Shown here: positions 1 to 13,899 of the stretch, one piece after another
Layout of the letters: the number at the start of each line of letters is the position of its first letter
Numbering within the stretch: position 1 is the stretch's first letter
Assembly: GCA_024114885.1 (NCBI GenBank)
Contig: CP099431.1
Span: forward strand, 248,001-312,000
DNA length: 64,000 nt
Direction of reading: 5' to 3'
DNA from: Septoria linicola
Lineage: Eukaryota > Ascomycota > Dothideomycetes > Mycosphaerellales > Mycosphaerellaceae
Notes under the pieces: model-generated
Told to the model about the DNA's origin: nothing
Database searches by the model: none
Seen by the model: only the letters and a program-made list of their open reading frames with translations
Translations under genes and position numbers: made by a program

Positions 1-3000
1 AGGATTAAGACTCTATTAGTCTTGTCTATTATATAGTTAGAGTCTATATATCTAGTAAGATAGCCTTAACTATTCCTTAAGTATCTTAAACTAAGGTCTA
101 GGTTTAATCTTAGGTATCTAGTTAGCTTCTTTAGAGCCTTTATATATCCTACTATTAGATTACTAATATAGGAGCTTAACCTTCTAAGAGCAAATAATAT
201 ATCTAGTCTTATAATAGTTATAAGCTATATCTATATTCTAATAATAGATTAGTACTCCTATTTATTATACCTTTTATTATTTAGTCTAGTAGGCTTTAGA
301 CTTTTATAGTTATCTATTAGTAAAAGAGTTAGTAATATAGTTTCTTAGCCTATTCCTATCTTAGCTAGGTTCTCTTAGATATAGTACTTCTAGTTAAGTT
401 TTAGCTAGCCTTACTATCTATTTCTTATTAGTCTTATTCTAAGAATCTTATCTAGTTCTCTAAGATCTTTAATCTTAAAGACCTTACTAAGTTAGTCTTT
501 AAACTAGAGGATATCTTCTAGTCTCTCTATAGTAATAGATATATTATTAATATAGATTAGGATTATTAGGTCTTTCCTTTTCTTATAGATTAGAAGATAT
601 AGGTCTACTTCTAATTATCTACTTCCTATTCCTTTTAGCTTTAATATATATAGCTAATTCTAGTCTCTTATAGCTTACTTTAGCCTATAGAGACTCCTTA
701 GAACTTATAAGACTATATTAGTTAGTAGGTTAATACCTAGTAGTAGGATTATATAGATATCCTTATATAGAGTACTCTCTATAAATATATTATTTATATC
801 TACTTAGTATAGAACTAGGTCTTTCTTATAGACTATAGCTATAAATCCTCTTAGAGTATCCTACCTAACTATAGAAGTAAAAGTTTCTATATAGTCTACT
901 CTATACTTTTAGAAGAACTCTCTTAAAACTAGTCTTATCTTAAACTTTTTAATAGTACTACTAAGTTTTCTCTTAATATTAAAGACCTATCTTAATATAA
1001 CTAAGTTAGCCCCTTTTAGTAGAACTACTATAGTCTAGGTATTATTACTTATAAGTATATCTAGCTCTTTCTAAATAGCTTCTTACTAGAGATAACTCTA
1101 CTTAAGATTACTTACTACTTCCTTATAGTTCCTTAGAATTAGAACCTCCTATATATATATTCCTACTTCTTTAGTAGTAGAGAATATAATCTCTTTAACT
1201 TCCTCTAAGAATTCTAGGTTCTATAGGAAATCTAGGTTAATAGAGCTTATAGCTAAGAAGAAAGCTTAATATTCTAGAAGTATTTCCTTATCTAGCTAAC
1301 TATTCTAATCTAGCTTAAGCCTAATTAGCTTTAGTTTCTAGTTAAATCTATTAAGTTCTTAGGATACTTTCTTCTTTCTAAGAGTTTATTTTAGAGCTAT
1401 CTACTCCTAATCTATCTCTATAGTTCCTTAGGTAGAATTCTTAGATTCTTTCTTAACTTTCTCTTAGTCTAGGAATTTTCTATACTCTCTTATATCTTCT
1501 AGTAGAGATAGAAGTTATATAAAGAGTTTCTTTCTTTTCTAAACCTATACTAATAGCTAAGAAAGAGAAGGCTTCTACTAGCTTAGATTAGGAGTACCTA
1601 AGATACTTCTACTAGCCTATAGAGTAGACTAGCTAATAGTTCTTAGCCTTCTAATAAGTCTTCTTTCTAGAGCTAAACTAAGGAGATTCTTAATCTTAAT
1701 ATTTAAGTTTAATTCTCTACCTAGCTTATCTTTAAAGAAGATTATATTAGTATACTACTTAATAGCCTTTATATCTAGCTCCTAGAACTTCTATACCTTT
1801 ACTATATTATTATAGTATCTAATAAATATAGTATCCTTTCCTCTATTTATTAGTTTATTACTCTTTACCTACTAAGGCTATACTCTTATATCTATATATA
1901 CTATAGCTCTATATCTCTATATCTTAAGGTAGGAGACTATTAGTTTAATCTTATTAAAAGCTTTATTAGGTAAGAGCTTAAATCTCTTAATATTAGATCT
2001 ATTTAAGAGCTTATTCCTTATATATATCTATACTTTAAAAGCTTCTACCTAAAACTTAATAGGTATCTTACTCTCTTTAAATATTACTCTAATAGAGGCC
2101 TCTAATATTTAGATAGACCTCTTAACTACTCTATTCTAGAGTAAATTATAGGCCTTAGTTAGCTTAAGAGTAATTCTAAAGTCCTTCTTCTACTATTTAA
2201 TTAAAGTAGTAATTTCTCTAGTATTATTAGCCCTTATAGACTTAAGAAGTACTACTAACTACTTTTCTACCTTAATCCTCTAGTTCTAAAGAGTAGTTAG
2301 TATATCTAATCTAGCTTTAAGTAGAAATACCTATTTCTTTCTTAAGAAGTTATTAATACTCTTAAGCTACTATATAAAACCTTTTACTAATAATAGTAAT
2401 AGTCTATAGATATCTACTAATATAAAGGCTAACCTTTTAGGTCTTCTCTTAATAGACTTACTTAGGTATTTCTTTATCTTATCTATTATATAGATTCTAT
2501 ACTTATACTCTTCCTAGTTAGGAATTATAATTCTTTTCTTTAAGTTAGTAACTTTATAAAGATTTAAGAGTAACTCTCTTCTAAAGTATATAAATCTTCT
2601 ATACTATAGCTCCTACTATTTTAGATCCTTCTCTAATAGAGTAGTATAGGTATTATTAACCTCTATAGGATTATATAGTAAGTAATATAACTTTTTCTAT
2701 AAGAGAGGTAATATCTTACTAATAAATAGAATACCTCTAACTAGCTTAGTCTTTATAACTATTTAGCTATCTAGAGAGGTAAGAGTAAAATTAGGCTTTT
2801 AGACTCTAGATTACTTACTAAACTAATCCTATAATATAAGATTTACTCTAAGATTAGGAATAAATAGTACTCTATTAAATAGAACTTCTTCTTCTAAGAT
2901 TCCTTTTATCTATACTAGTCTAGAGTAGGTTATATAGAGGTATCCTCCTCTTACCTTAATCTATACTTTCTTTCTTAGTAGCTTTACTAATCTAAAGAAG

Positions 3001-3548
3001 GATAGTTAGTTAGTTATATAGGATAAGGTATAGGAATCTAAGAGCTATTCTTAAGATAATAACTTATCTTTAGCTTTAATTATAGAATAGGCTAACTTAT
3101 CTTAATTATTATCTTCTAATAAGGAATTATTATTACTTCTAGAACTAGAATAAGTTCTAGAATTAGAACTAGAACTAGACTCCTAAGCTAAAAATCCTTT
3201 CTTTAGAAGCTTTTTAGACTCTTTTATTCTCTAAAGCTACTTACCTATTCTCTAGATAGCCTTCTTTAGCTTATTATATAATAATAACTTATAGATAGCT
3301 TTCTTAATATATCTAGTATTTCTTAGTAAAGAGGATCTTCTAACCTTCTTTCTAAGAAATAATCTCTAAGAGTCTTTCTAGTTCTTAGTACTATTTCTCT
3401 ACTAGAATAGTTTCTTAGTAGTAGAGAGGTTAGAATAATCTTTTAACTAGTACTTCTCTTTCTTATAGAGCTAGTATATTAGTAGAGACTTTCCTTAATA
3501 GAGCTACTTAGGATAGAATATAGCTAAACCTATATCTATCTTATCTAG
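1..3548 (-). mobile_element. Copia element A, part 1 (RIP-degraded pol 3' part)
   Basis: Ty1/copia LTR retrotransposon on the minus strand, entering from outside the window. It aligns by eye, base after base, with positions about 18639-22190 of the better preserved copy B, so it spans RNase H, reverse transcriptase, integrase and part of gag/protease in reverse order. Almost every CpA/TpG has become TpA, so stop codons fill all frames and no protein can be made. It is cut at 3548 by gypsy element C. The terminal CTAG at 3545-3548 is repeated at 16744-16747 behind C. The 3' LTR lies outside the window. Confidence 0.85.
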
Positions 3549-3830
3549 TAATAGATAATAACTACTCTAATACTAACTTCCTAGGTAGGTATAAGAGTAG
3601 CTATTATAGAACAAGACCTATCTAGAGAGTAATAGTCTTGTAATACGTTAGTTAAATAGTAGTAACGAGCTTAAACTAGTAGTTCTAAGACTAAGAGCCT
3701 ATACTAGGACTATAGGATATTAAATTAATTAAGTAGAGTAAATATTTTTTTTATCTTAGAAACGAGCTACTATCTTGCTTTTATACTAAAACTACTAAGT
3801 ATAGTATATAGGTAGGCCTTTACCTTACTA
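3549..3830 (-). repeat. 3' LTR of gypsy C
   Basis: 282 bp, matching 16462-16743 over its whole length with scattered differences, mostly C/T and G/A. The ends read TA...TA on the plus strand, as expected for TG...CA ends after RIP. On the minus strand it is preceded by a purine-rich tract (plus-strand positions 3831-3850), the normal place for the polypurine tract. Confidence 0.85.
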
Positions 3831-3869
3831 ATCCTCCCTTTCTTAGTATCTAACTAGATACCTAACTAC

Positions 3870-6800
3870 CTATAGATCTTACTTAGAATTACTTAAAGTT
3901 AGCTAGCTTTCCTATTAAAGTCTATTAAACTTTTAACTAGAGGCCTATTAAATAGTTACCTTTTCTAATAATAACTACTAAAAATATCTTCTTAGATCCG
4001 ATTATTATTTGCTAGACGCTACTCTTCTACTATACTCTTAGAGATCTTCTTAGAAACGGCCTATCTCTTCTTCGATACTAATACTTCTAAGTTACTACCT
4101 ACGCTTATAAAGCTAGCTTCGCTAAATATATACTCCTTAATATCTATAACTTTAGTAGAGGTAGTAGCGAATTAAGCTTTAGCTATAGTCTACTATTTAG
4201 TTATATAGGCCTTAAACTCCTCCTTATCTATACTAAAGATCTTTTTTATTTCTATACTTACTACCTAATCTACCTATAGAACTCGGCCTACTAAGGTATT
4301 AGAAATCGGGCTTAGGCTAGTTAGTAGTACCTTAGTAGCGAAAGGTTTTATTACTCGTATAGAGTATATAGTACCTAAAGCTATAAAGAGTATTCGCTCG
4401 TAATAGAGATATATACTATAGACTATAGAAACGTTAATACGATTACTATTAGGTAACTTATCTAATACTTAACTCTTAAGGTAGACTAGAAACACTATTA
4501 GAATTATACGATACTCGTTATCTACGCGAGTATACTACTAAGAGAGGTAGAAGTACAAAATAACTAGCGAGCCTATATTAGTATAAGGGTTCTTCTAACT
4601 AAGATTAAGGTTAGCTTTTATATCGTCGGTAATTACTAGAGCTATAGTCTCGACGAAGCCTATACTATAGCTTTACTTATTAGAGATAATACGCCTCGCT
4701 AGCTACTTCGTCTCCTTAGAGTTAAAGAGCTCGTTACTAACTACGTTAGAGGTTAGTAAAAGTCGTCCTCTATCGCTAGTATCGTCTAGAGAGATCGTAA
4801 ACTAAACCTAATTAAGGCTCTTCTTCTTAAGTAGTATATTCTTACTTAAAGCGATATACTAGAAGCTATTAGAGTAGTTAGAACTAGCTTTATCGTCGAA
4901 GATATAAAAGATAGTAGATAGGTAGGCTATATATTTAATAGTCGTATATAGAGTAGTAACTAGCTAGTATAGCTATAGTAGAGGATACTAGCGAAGAAGT
5001 TATTAGGATAGCGAGTACTATATACTACGAGACTAACTATACTAACTAATAGCTATATTATACTATCGATATAGTATAAACTCCTACTATATAGCTTCGA
5101 GTAAAGAGTCTAGGATCTAAAATAGGCCTCTAGTAGAAAAAGAATAAAAGAGAAAGCTATAATCGATCTAGGTACCCTTATTACTATTATAGTCTAAGAG
5201 CTCCTAAGCCTTCTAACGAATATTAGAAGTAACTTTTAAGTCTACTTTAGTTACTACGAACTAAAAAGATCTAAGATAGCTTCTACCTACCTCGTATATT
5301 AGAGCGTTAATATCGTCCTCTAGCTCCTAAGTATTAGTACTCTTCTTACTATAACGAGGACGTTCTATAGGCTTAAGAAAGAAAGTATTCGCTTCTAGCT
5401 TAAACTATATCTAGTTTTAGGTATTCTAGGCGATAAGAGCTTAGAGATCGGCTATACTACCTATCTAAATAATACGCTAGTAGAGAGTATACGTTACTTT
5501 AGCCGTCTTTAGTAACTTGAAACCTATAGTATTACCTATCTTAGTCGTATATTCTTTATAAAGAGGCTAGCTAAGGTATAGAGGAACTTTAATTAAAGCG
5601 TAGCTCTTAGCTATCTTCTTCTTCTCCTAGATATTATTAACTTCTTTAAGAGCTCTACTAACGATTATATAGTAGTAGACTTTAGAGGTAATACTATCCT
5701 TTATATAAGCCTAGTAACGTAGATTAGGCTCTAAGTCGCTCTCTAGCTTAATTCTACTATTATCTTCTAATACGATTAGCGATAAGCGTTACGAACCTAG
5801 TAGCGGCTCTATTATAGATAACTCTTAGTCTTATATAGGATTACTATTACCTAAAGCGCTTAGTATAGAATAAGTCTCGATCGAGGCGATAATAGTTTCT
5901 CTAGTACGAAGTCTAGTAATCCTTCTACTTTTATAAAAGATAGGCGTAAGCTTCTTCGTAGAGCTTAGTATTAACTTCTCTAACTAAGCTTTTAGCCTCT
6001 ATATAGTACTAGGCGATATAGAATCTCTAAGGCGAGGCTCTAGAGTCGTAAGTAAATTACCTTCTTCTTCTTAACTAGAGTTTTAAGTAGAACTAGATAA
6101 GGATAGGCTCTTAGGCGTAGAGGAAGAGAGACGTCTATTAGGTCTTAGGTTTCTAGGAGGAGGTAACGAGCTATAGGATATTAAGAGCTATTTCTCTACT
6201 ACTAGGAATATATAGGTCGGTTCTTTAAAGGTCTCTCTTTTACGCTCTCTCTTAGTAAGCTTAACTATAAATCTATACTAGTTAAGCTTATAGTCTACCT
6301 CTAGGCGTACTTCTCTTATCTTATAGCTAAATACGTTAAGTTATAAGAGCTCCTTCTTAAACTTATTCTAGTAGCGTCTTCTATTTAAGTTTATATTAAT
6401 AAAGCCTAAGCTCTACGAGCTAGGAGTCTTCTTACTTCTCTATAGCTAAAAATACTAGCTATAAGAGAATATATTCGCTATCTATTAATAGAAACGATCT
6501 TACTTTTACTATACTAAGAAAACCTAGTCTTTAAGCTTACTCTCTTCGAAGACGCCTTTATACTTATTTAACTATTAACGAAGGTTCTTAAGTATCTCTT
6601 TATTATATAAGACTTAGTTAAGAAAGAAGAAGTTTTACTTATACCTAAACTCTATACGTAGCTACTACTAAATTAAGTTTCTCTCCTTTACTAAGTCTTA
6701 GCCTTCTTAGCGTATTTTCTTTATATTATTACGCTTTATATTCTATACGTTAAGATACTTTAGTAAAATCTTAGTTAAGAAGCGTTTAAAGAAATTAAAT

Positions 6801-7150
6801 ATACTAATCTTTATCTTATCGTTTACTTTCTCGACTTACTTAAGTATTAAGTTAACGCTCTCCTCTTAGTCTTATAGTATTTCTAGCGATAGAATAGCTT
6901 TAGTAGCGTTATTAAGGTTCGTTATACTAGTAAGAGATCTACTTAAAGGCTAGAAACTAATAAGAAAGCCTTCGCGATTAGTATAAGCGAGCGCTATACC
7001 TTATATAGAACTTAAAGAAGCTATCTTTTATTGTTTCTTTAGAGACTCTTATCTAAGTAGTTCTTATATAGGACTTCGAATAGGTAAGGTAGAAAGCGAG
7101 AGCGCTAGTCTTAATAAGCGTTTAAGCGTTAAAGAGCGCTAGAAAGAGGA
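3870..7150 (-). other. Extra coding-like region of gypsy C between pol and the 3' LTR
   Basis: Read on the minus strand, and treating TAG/TAA as possible former TGG/CAG/CAA, this region gives long protein-like stretches in at least two frames. A segment around 6975-6170 reads as a charged, probably helical protein. A segment around 6165-5350 begins with a Ser/Thr-rich, Glu-containing stretch. A third runs from about 5280 to 3900. The frame changes near 6170, so it is either intron-split or shifted. It lies downstream of the integrase in the sense orientation. I recognise no family. It could be an extra retrotransposon ORF, a captured host gene, or another degraded element inserted there. Confidence 0.4.
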
Positions 7151-8599
7151 AGTCTTATTCTTTATACGCGATAGAGAAAGAGAATATCTTTAAATAGTCG
7201 TAGTAGTAGCGTAAGGCGATATAAAGCGCGTAACTAGTAATAAGTAACTTAAATAGTAAGGAGAGTCGAGTACGTAACTAGTTAAAGAGTTTTCTATTAT
7301 ATTAGTTACTACTTACGTATATAAATAGCTATATAGCGTTACTAGATAGTAACGAAAGATAAGAACTAACCTTAATAGAAGTAAGGCTCTATAGTAACTA
7401 ATTAATAGTTAACGAGGAAGAAGAGATCGTTTAGAGCGTAAAAGTAGCCTAATTATATACCTTATCGTAGTAGCGTAACTACTATTAGGATTAGAGATCT
7501 ATACGTAAGGCTTATTTATATAAGGTTTTAGTTATTATTTAAAAAGATAACTAAAAGTTTACTTTACCTTAACGCTTCTATAGCTATTATATACTACTAA
7601 CGCTACTACTAACTACTATAATATATATCTTACTATCGCTAATAAAGACTAAGACTTAGATACTATCGTCGTTACCTCTACTAACTTAAAAGAGCCTTAT
7701 TTTTCGTATACCTAGTTAGCTTACTAGATCGCGCTTTCTATATTATAAGAGACCGCTAGCGCTATAATTAATAGCTAGAAAGAAGCGATTAGAGCTACTA
7801 TTACTAAAGATTCAAGCTTCTCTACTCTTACGTAGGCTAAAAACCTTAAACTTTAAGAATTCTCTACTAGAAACTAATACGTTTAGTAATTTCTTTAGTT
7901 AGGTAAAAATTAGTAGTAGAAAGGTCTTTAGAATAGAAAATCCTTATCTTACTTTACTAATTAGTAATAGAAAAAGGCTCTAGAAAAGTAGATCGTAGTA
8001 CTAACCTTGAAATTCGCTAGTAGAAAAGAGCTTCGAGAGTATAGGTCTAGCTTAGATTTTAAGACCTAGTAGTAGAAAGTAGCTCGAGATAGCTAACTTT
8101 TATATTAATAGTAGGCTTAGGACTTAGAAAAAGGAGTAGGATAGTAGGTTAGCTAGTAGATATAAAATCTATACTTAAAAGTTAGGCTTAGAAGAGTAAC
8201 TAGCTATATAGATACTTATCTTAGCTATAGAAAATAGCGTCGAGATAGTTAGGATTAGCTAAATTCCTACTAATCTAGTAAAAGAGAAGCTTAGGAAGCT
8301 TAGATTAGAGCTCGATAGTAGCTCTAGGAATAAAAGAAGCGCTTAGGATAGTTAAGACTTAGCTAGATTCCTACTAATCTAGTAAATTATAAGCTCGAGA
8401 AGCTTAGATTAGAGCTTAATAGTAGTTCTAGGAATAAAAGAAGTACTTAGAAAGATATAGACTTAGGAAGACTAGTCCTTTCTATAGTAGAAGCTAGGCT
8501 TTAGTAGCTAGATCTTAGCTTATACTACTAATTAAGTATTACCTATCGAATTTCTACTTCTTTAGCTCTACTAGGCTAGCTTTAGCCTTTAGCTTACTA

Positions 8600-11500
8600 A
8601 GTCTTCTACTTCTTCTTTAAGCTCTATTAATAGCTAGCGTATATAACTCTCTCTTTCTTATTAAGTTATTACTAATAGCCTACTAATAAAGATCTATAGA
8701 TACTTATATCTAGGTAGAAGTCCTAGTTCTATAACCCTCTCTATTAGTAGTAGTACTTCCTCTAGTTTAACCTAATCTAGAACTAGCTTTAGGTTTTCCT
8801 ATAGAAAGGTATACTTCTTAAGATCTATCCTCTTATAGATATACTTACGTTTCAAGCTATCTAGTTCCTTACGCTTATATAATATACCTCTCTATAATAC
8901 TTTAGATACTCTTTAAGGGCCTTCCTACCTAAATACGAGCTTATAAGAGAAGCTAGTCTTTAACTTAGAGCGATATACTAATACGAGGTTACTTTTCTTT
9001 AGTATAGTAAGGTCTATATAGCGATATTTATCGAAATACGCCTTATTCTACTCTAAGAGACGCTATTAATATAGTCGTCCTTCTTCTATAGTCGTTTCTA
9101 TAGCTTCTAGAGCTTAAGCTCTAATCGTAAGAAGCTCTACTCTAGTCTTAACTTTACTCTAATCTATAATCTAGAAGGTATAGTATTCTAGCTCGATTAG
9201 TAGTACTATATTACGCTTAACTATTATCTCTAATAGCGTAAGGCTAGTAGTAGAGACTATTATCGTTCTCTCTACCTATAATACTACTAGAATATAGTCT
9301 CTAATTAAATAAAGGCTACTATTAGAGAGCTTTAAGTAAGCGTCTAATATCGTCTTATAGCCGACTTTAACGATAGCGTTAGACTAAGAGTAGTATAGCG
9401 AAATATTAATATAGTTAATACTATACGATAGTAGTAGCTTCTCTACTTTACTAAGGTTAGTCTTATAGTTATCGAGAATAACTTCTATAGTAGTATCCTA
9501 CTAGTAAAAGATATCTTCCTATATAAACCTTACTATTTATATTAAGAAGATACTCTTCGCTAGGTACTAGAATATACGTACTTCTAGCTACTACGATAGA
9601 GATTTACGTATAACTATTAATAAATAGTTCTTTATAATATATAAGCTATCGATATACTACCTCTAGCTAACTATAACTTAGAGTAGGATCTATAGTTCTC
9701 TAGGTACCTATCTCTTATACTAAAGACTATAAATAGTATATTACTAAATAGCGAGCGAGATTTAAGCCTAAACTCTATCTTACTACTATCGTTTCTAGAT
9801 AAGATTATACGTCTATTTAGCGCTATAGTAACCGTTCTTATAATAGTATACTATAACGATACGAGCTCGCGCTTTAAGTTTATCGATACTCGCTATAGAG
9901 GTCTAGCTACTCGCTCTTAGCGCTAGAGCTAGTTATTCTTAATATAAAATAATCGATACTTCTTCCTTAACCGCTTATACTCGCTATTAGAAACTCTCTT
10001 AGGTCTTTATATTCGTATAAGTACGAAAGCGATATTTATTAACTTCTAAGAGTAGATCCTATTAATTATAGATAGCTCGCTCTAAATTACCTATATAGAG
10101 AAAGCGTTAACGTAAAAGGTATTAAAGAATTACTTATTAATTATTAGATCTATATCTTCTTCCTATTCTATAGCCTCTATATCTCTAGACGTAATAAGCT
10201 TCCTCGATAGCGAATCTAGAGCTATATACTTCTTACTAGGAATATATATAACGTTAAAGTCGAAGAGGTAGATCTATACTAACTAGCGCGTTATTACTAT
10301 ATTTAGTAAATTAAAGATAGCTTTATTAAGCTAGTAAACGAGGGTATTTATATTAATCTCTAGTTAGAAGTATACTCTAAATAGCTATAGTTTTAGCTTC
10401 TTTAATACCTTTAGTATACTAAGGTATTCGCGTTTTCTAGTATTATATTTAACTTCTACTAAGTTAAATAAGCTAGACTTATATCGAACTAGATAGCGAA
10501 GGAGTAGCTCGTCTCGATTATATTAGGAAAGCGTATATCTCTAACCTTTACTACTCGAATCTATATCTACGATAATAAGTCCTACTCCTTCTCTATAGTT
10601 AAGAGTAACTAGAGCTAGAGCTAAAACTAGTACTTTTAAGACGATATCTTTAGCTAGTTAGTATTTAGTAGTCTATTAAAATTCAGTATCCTTCTATAAG
10701 AGTTTAACTAGTAGAGTAAGGATAATCGTAAAACCCTTAACCTAGACGTAGTAGTACGTAACTATACCGAGGAAGGTTCGAATATCTCTCTAATTCTCTA
10801 GGTATAGCTATCTCTTAATCTTCGCTACTCTTACGAAGTCTAGATAGCGACTATTAATACTAGTAAGGTAACTAACGATTACTAACTATTCGTAATAGAG
10901 CTATAGCTTATTAAAAGCTATAGTTATATTAGCTCGCTCTATATTATAGAGAACGTCGTCTATAGCTATAATATGTTTAATAACGTAATAGTAGAGGCTA
11001 GGTTTAACCTCTTTATTATTATACTTCGTCTTAGGCTCTTTAATACTAATATTATTAAGGAATAGCTATACCTTATACGAGATATACTCTATAAGGAGTT
11101 GATTAATAATATAAACGAACTAGGTAACGGAATTCGTAGCTCTCTATAGTAACGTTATCTACTATAATAGTCTTAGTAAGGAGTCGAAGCCTATAAGGTC
11201 TCTATATAACTTATCGAGCGGAATTTAGTTATATCTAGAGAAGATATTAACTAATAAGGCTAGCGCGTAACTAGTAAAGTTCTTAGAGAAACTCTTAGCG
11301 TTAGGTAGTAAGTTTAAATCTCTTATAGTAACTTAATTAAACTTCTAAGCTACGTTAATTAACTAATACTTCTTTAGCTTACCTACCTCTATCTTCTTAC
11401 TAATAAGAAAGTATAGGTTTCGATAGGTACTATAGTATAGCTTAAGAGTTCTAGTTAGATTCGTTATCTTAGTATATCTTCTACGATATATCGTAGAGAT

Positions 11501-11600
11501 AGATTTAGCTTAAAGCCTAGATACTACTATAGCTCGTAAGGAACTATCTAAATCTTCTATAGTAGAGTAATATTAGGATTAATTTAGCCTAAATATATAA
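8600..11600 (-). pseudogene. Gypsy C pol (reverse transcriptase to integrase), RIP-dead
   Basis: On the minus strand the segment around 10952-10966 reads A-I-D-D-V and is followed by a leucine and tyrosine, which fits the reverse transcriptase active-site context (usually Y-x-D-D in Ty3/gypsy, here with the first residue lost). Flanking residues also fit: V-I-K before it and an acidic stretch after it. Sequence at lower coordinates, the integrase direction, remains gypsy-like. In-frame stops are dense because TGG, CAG and CAA codons became TAG or TAA. The domain limits given are rough. Confidence 0.6.
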
Positions 11601-13899
11601 AGTCCTATATAAAGATAGCTTCTCGATTCCTTAGTATATAGTATAATAAATCTAGCTCCTTTAGTAGTAGTTCTATACTAGGTTTAAACTTTATAAGCTA
11701 TTTAGGCGTAAGATATAATCTAGGCTCGATCGTCGAGAATCTCTTAGTTAAGTACTTACTATTATAAGGTCTAGTACTAGGTAGTATAGCTACTTCCTTC
11801 TTAATATAAGTCTGTCGCTAGTCCTTTAATCCGCTAGGGTTTAAGCTATTAGTTATAGTAATATCTATATTTACTAGTTTAATCTTATTAGTAACTCGTT
11901 TATAAAGAGTATAGGCGCTAATATAATTATCTAGCTTCTACTATCCTATAGCTTCTTTAGTACGAGCTTTCTCTACTACTATATTAATAGCAGCTAAGAT
12001 AACGTATATCTCCTCGCTAAGCTCGTCGTCTACTTTATTAGAAATAACCTTATCGTAGAGTCTAGGTTCTTAGATAGCTAGCTCTATCTCTCTAAGCTTC
12101 CTACGAGTAATTATTAAGTATTCGCTCTTATAATTTAAACTCTAGCTCGACTAAGACACTAGTATAGTATCGTTAAAACTATACCTAATACCCTAGTATA
12201 AGTCTCGCTCGCTAGTATAAACTAGCTTAGCTTCGCTAGTAGCTAGTAAAAGCTTCTTAAGTCGATTATTTTAGCTGAATTTAGTAACGTTACCTTCGAT
12301 AGCTACTACTACGAGATAGTTATACTATATTTAAGTCTAGCTATAATTAACTCGTCTTAATAGCTCGAGCTACTATCGTAGAGAGATACTTTATCTAATT
12401 AAGTCTACTATAAAATAATCTCTAAAGTAAATTACCTTTATATACGATAACTACTATATAAGATAGTTAAAGACTTAATTCTCTAGGAGTTTAGAGCTAT
12501 TAGTAACTATAAACGAATACTAGTACTAATCGCTTATCTATCTATACTACTAGTATAGTTTAAAGTATAGTATAGAAGGTATAACGTAATTATCGTTTAA
12601 AAAGGTAACTATAGAACGTTCTACTAGCTAACCTCTCTAAGTAGAGTTTTTATCTCTAACTACTAAACCTTATATAGAAAGAATAGTAGAGGCTTAAAAA
12701 GCTTATAATCCCTCTCTCTACTTATCGCTATTATAAGATCTAGAGTTCTCGATAGTAGACTCTATATCCTTTAGCTAGTAATTACTAAATATTAGAGTTT
12801 AGATACTAACTTCTACTAAATCTAGACGTAATATACGTATTAGAGCTTCTACTAAACTCGTACTATCGACTAGAGCTAGTTTCTTAGTACTCTAGCTTTT
12901 TCTAGAACCTATTCTATAGTACGTATATTACTATAGCTATTAAAGCTAGTAAATATAATAATATAGCCGTCTAGAGTACTAATTAAGCTCTTCTATAAGC
13001 TATTATCGTAGTTCTTAGAAGCTAGGCGTACCTACTACGCCTATAGTCGGCTAAGCAAGATTAGGCCGTTCGCTAGTAAGACTAGAAATAGTATAGTAAC
13101 TCTAACGCTAAAGATATCGATTAATATCTCTAGGTAGTACCTAACGAAAGTAATCTTACCTCTAACTCCTCCTATAGTAATATTACTAAGAGGAGTTATA
13201 CCGACTTAAAGCTTTCGAACGTATTCGATTAGTATAATTATTAACTTAGCTCTCTCGTCGATTAAAGACTTATAAGCTATTATTCGAGGTCTATACTTTA
13301 TAGGTACGTAGATACTTAGAACAATTTAATAGATATTATTAAATAATAGAAGGATATTATTAGTCTACTTATAAAGCTTAGAAGTAGGCCTAGGCTTTAC
13401 TATATTAATCGCTATAGTAGTAGCCTAGAAGGCCTTAATATTAGTCGCGAAAACAGCTTTTATTAGCTCCTCCTCTACCTACTTACTAAAGGCCTTAGAT
13501 AGTAAGAAATATATACTAATCTTAGCTCTACTACCTCTATTTATATATTTCTTTATATAGAGCTTATTAAGTTTCTTACGTAGATCTATATCGTTTAGAA
13601 TATAACCTTATAAGGAATACGACGCCTACTCGCTATAGAGAATAATCTCTACTAAGCTTAACTAGACCTTAGATTCGAGTATTTTATCTATCTAGAAGAC
13701 GTTAGCGCTATTATTAGTATATATAGCTCGAAGGTAGTTGTCTATACGCTTAGTCTTTAGAGGCTCCTTTACCTTCTTACGCTTCTAAGTATACGTAGGA
13801 GCGACTAGAACTAGTAGACTATTTAAGTAGTTATATATCTACTTATCCTCGACCTTATCGTTATTATATTCTTAAGTTTAAGAATCCTCTAACTCTCCT

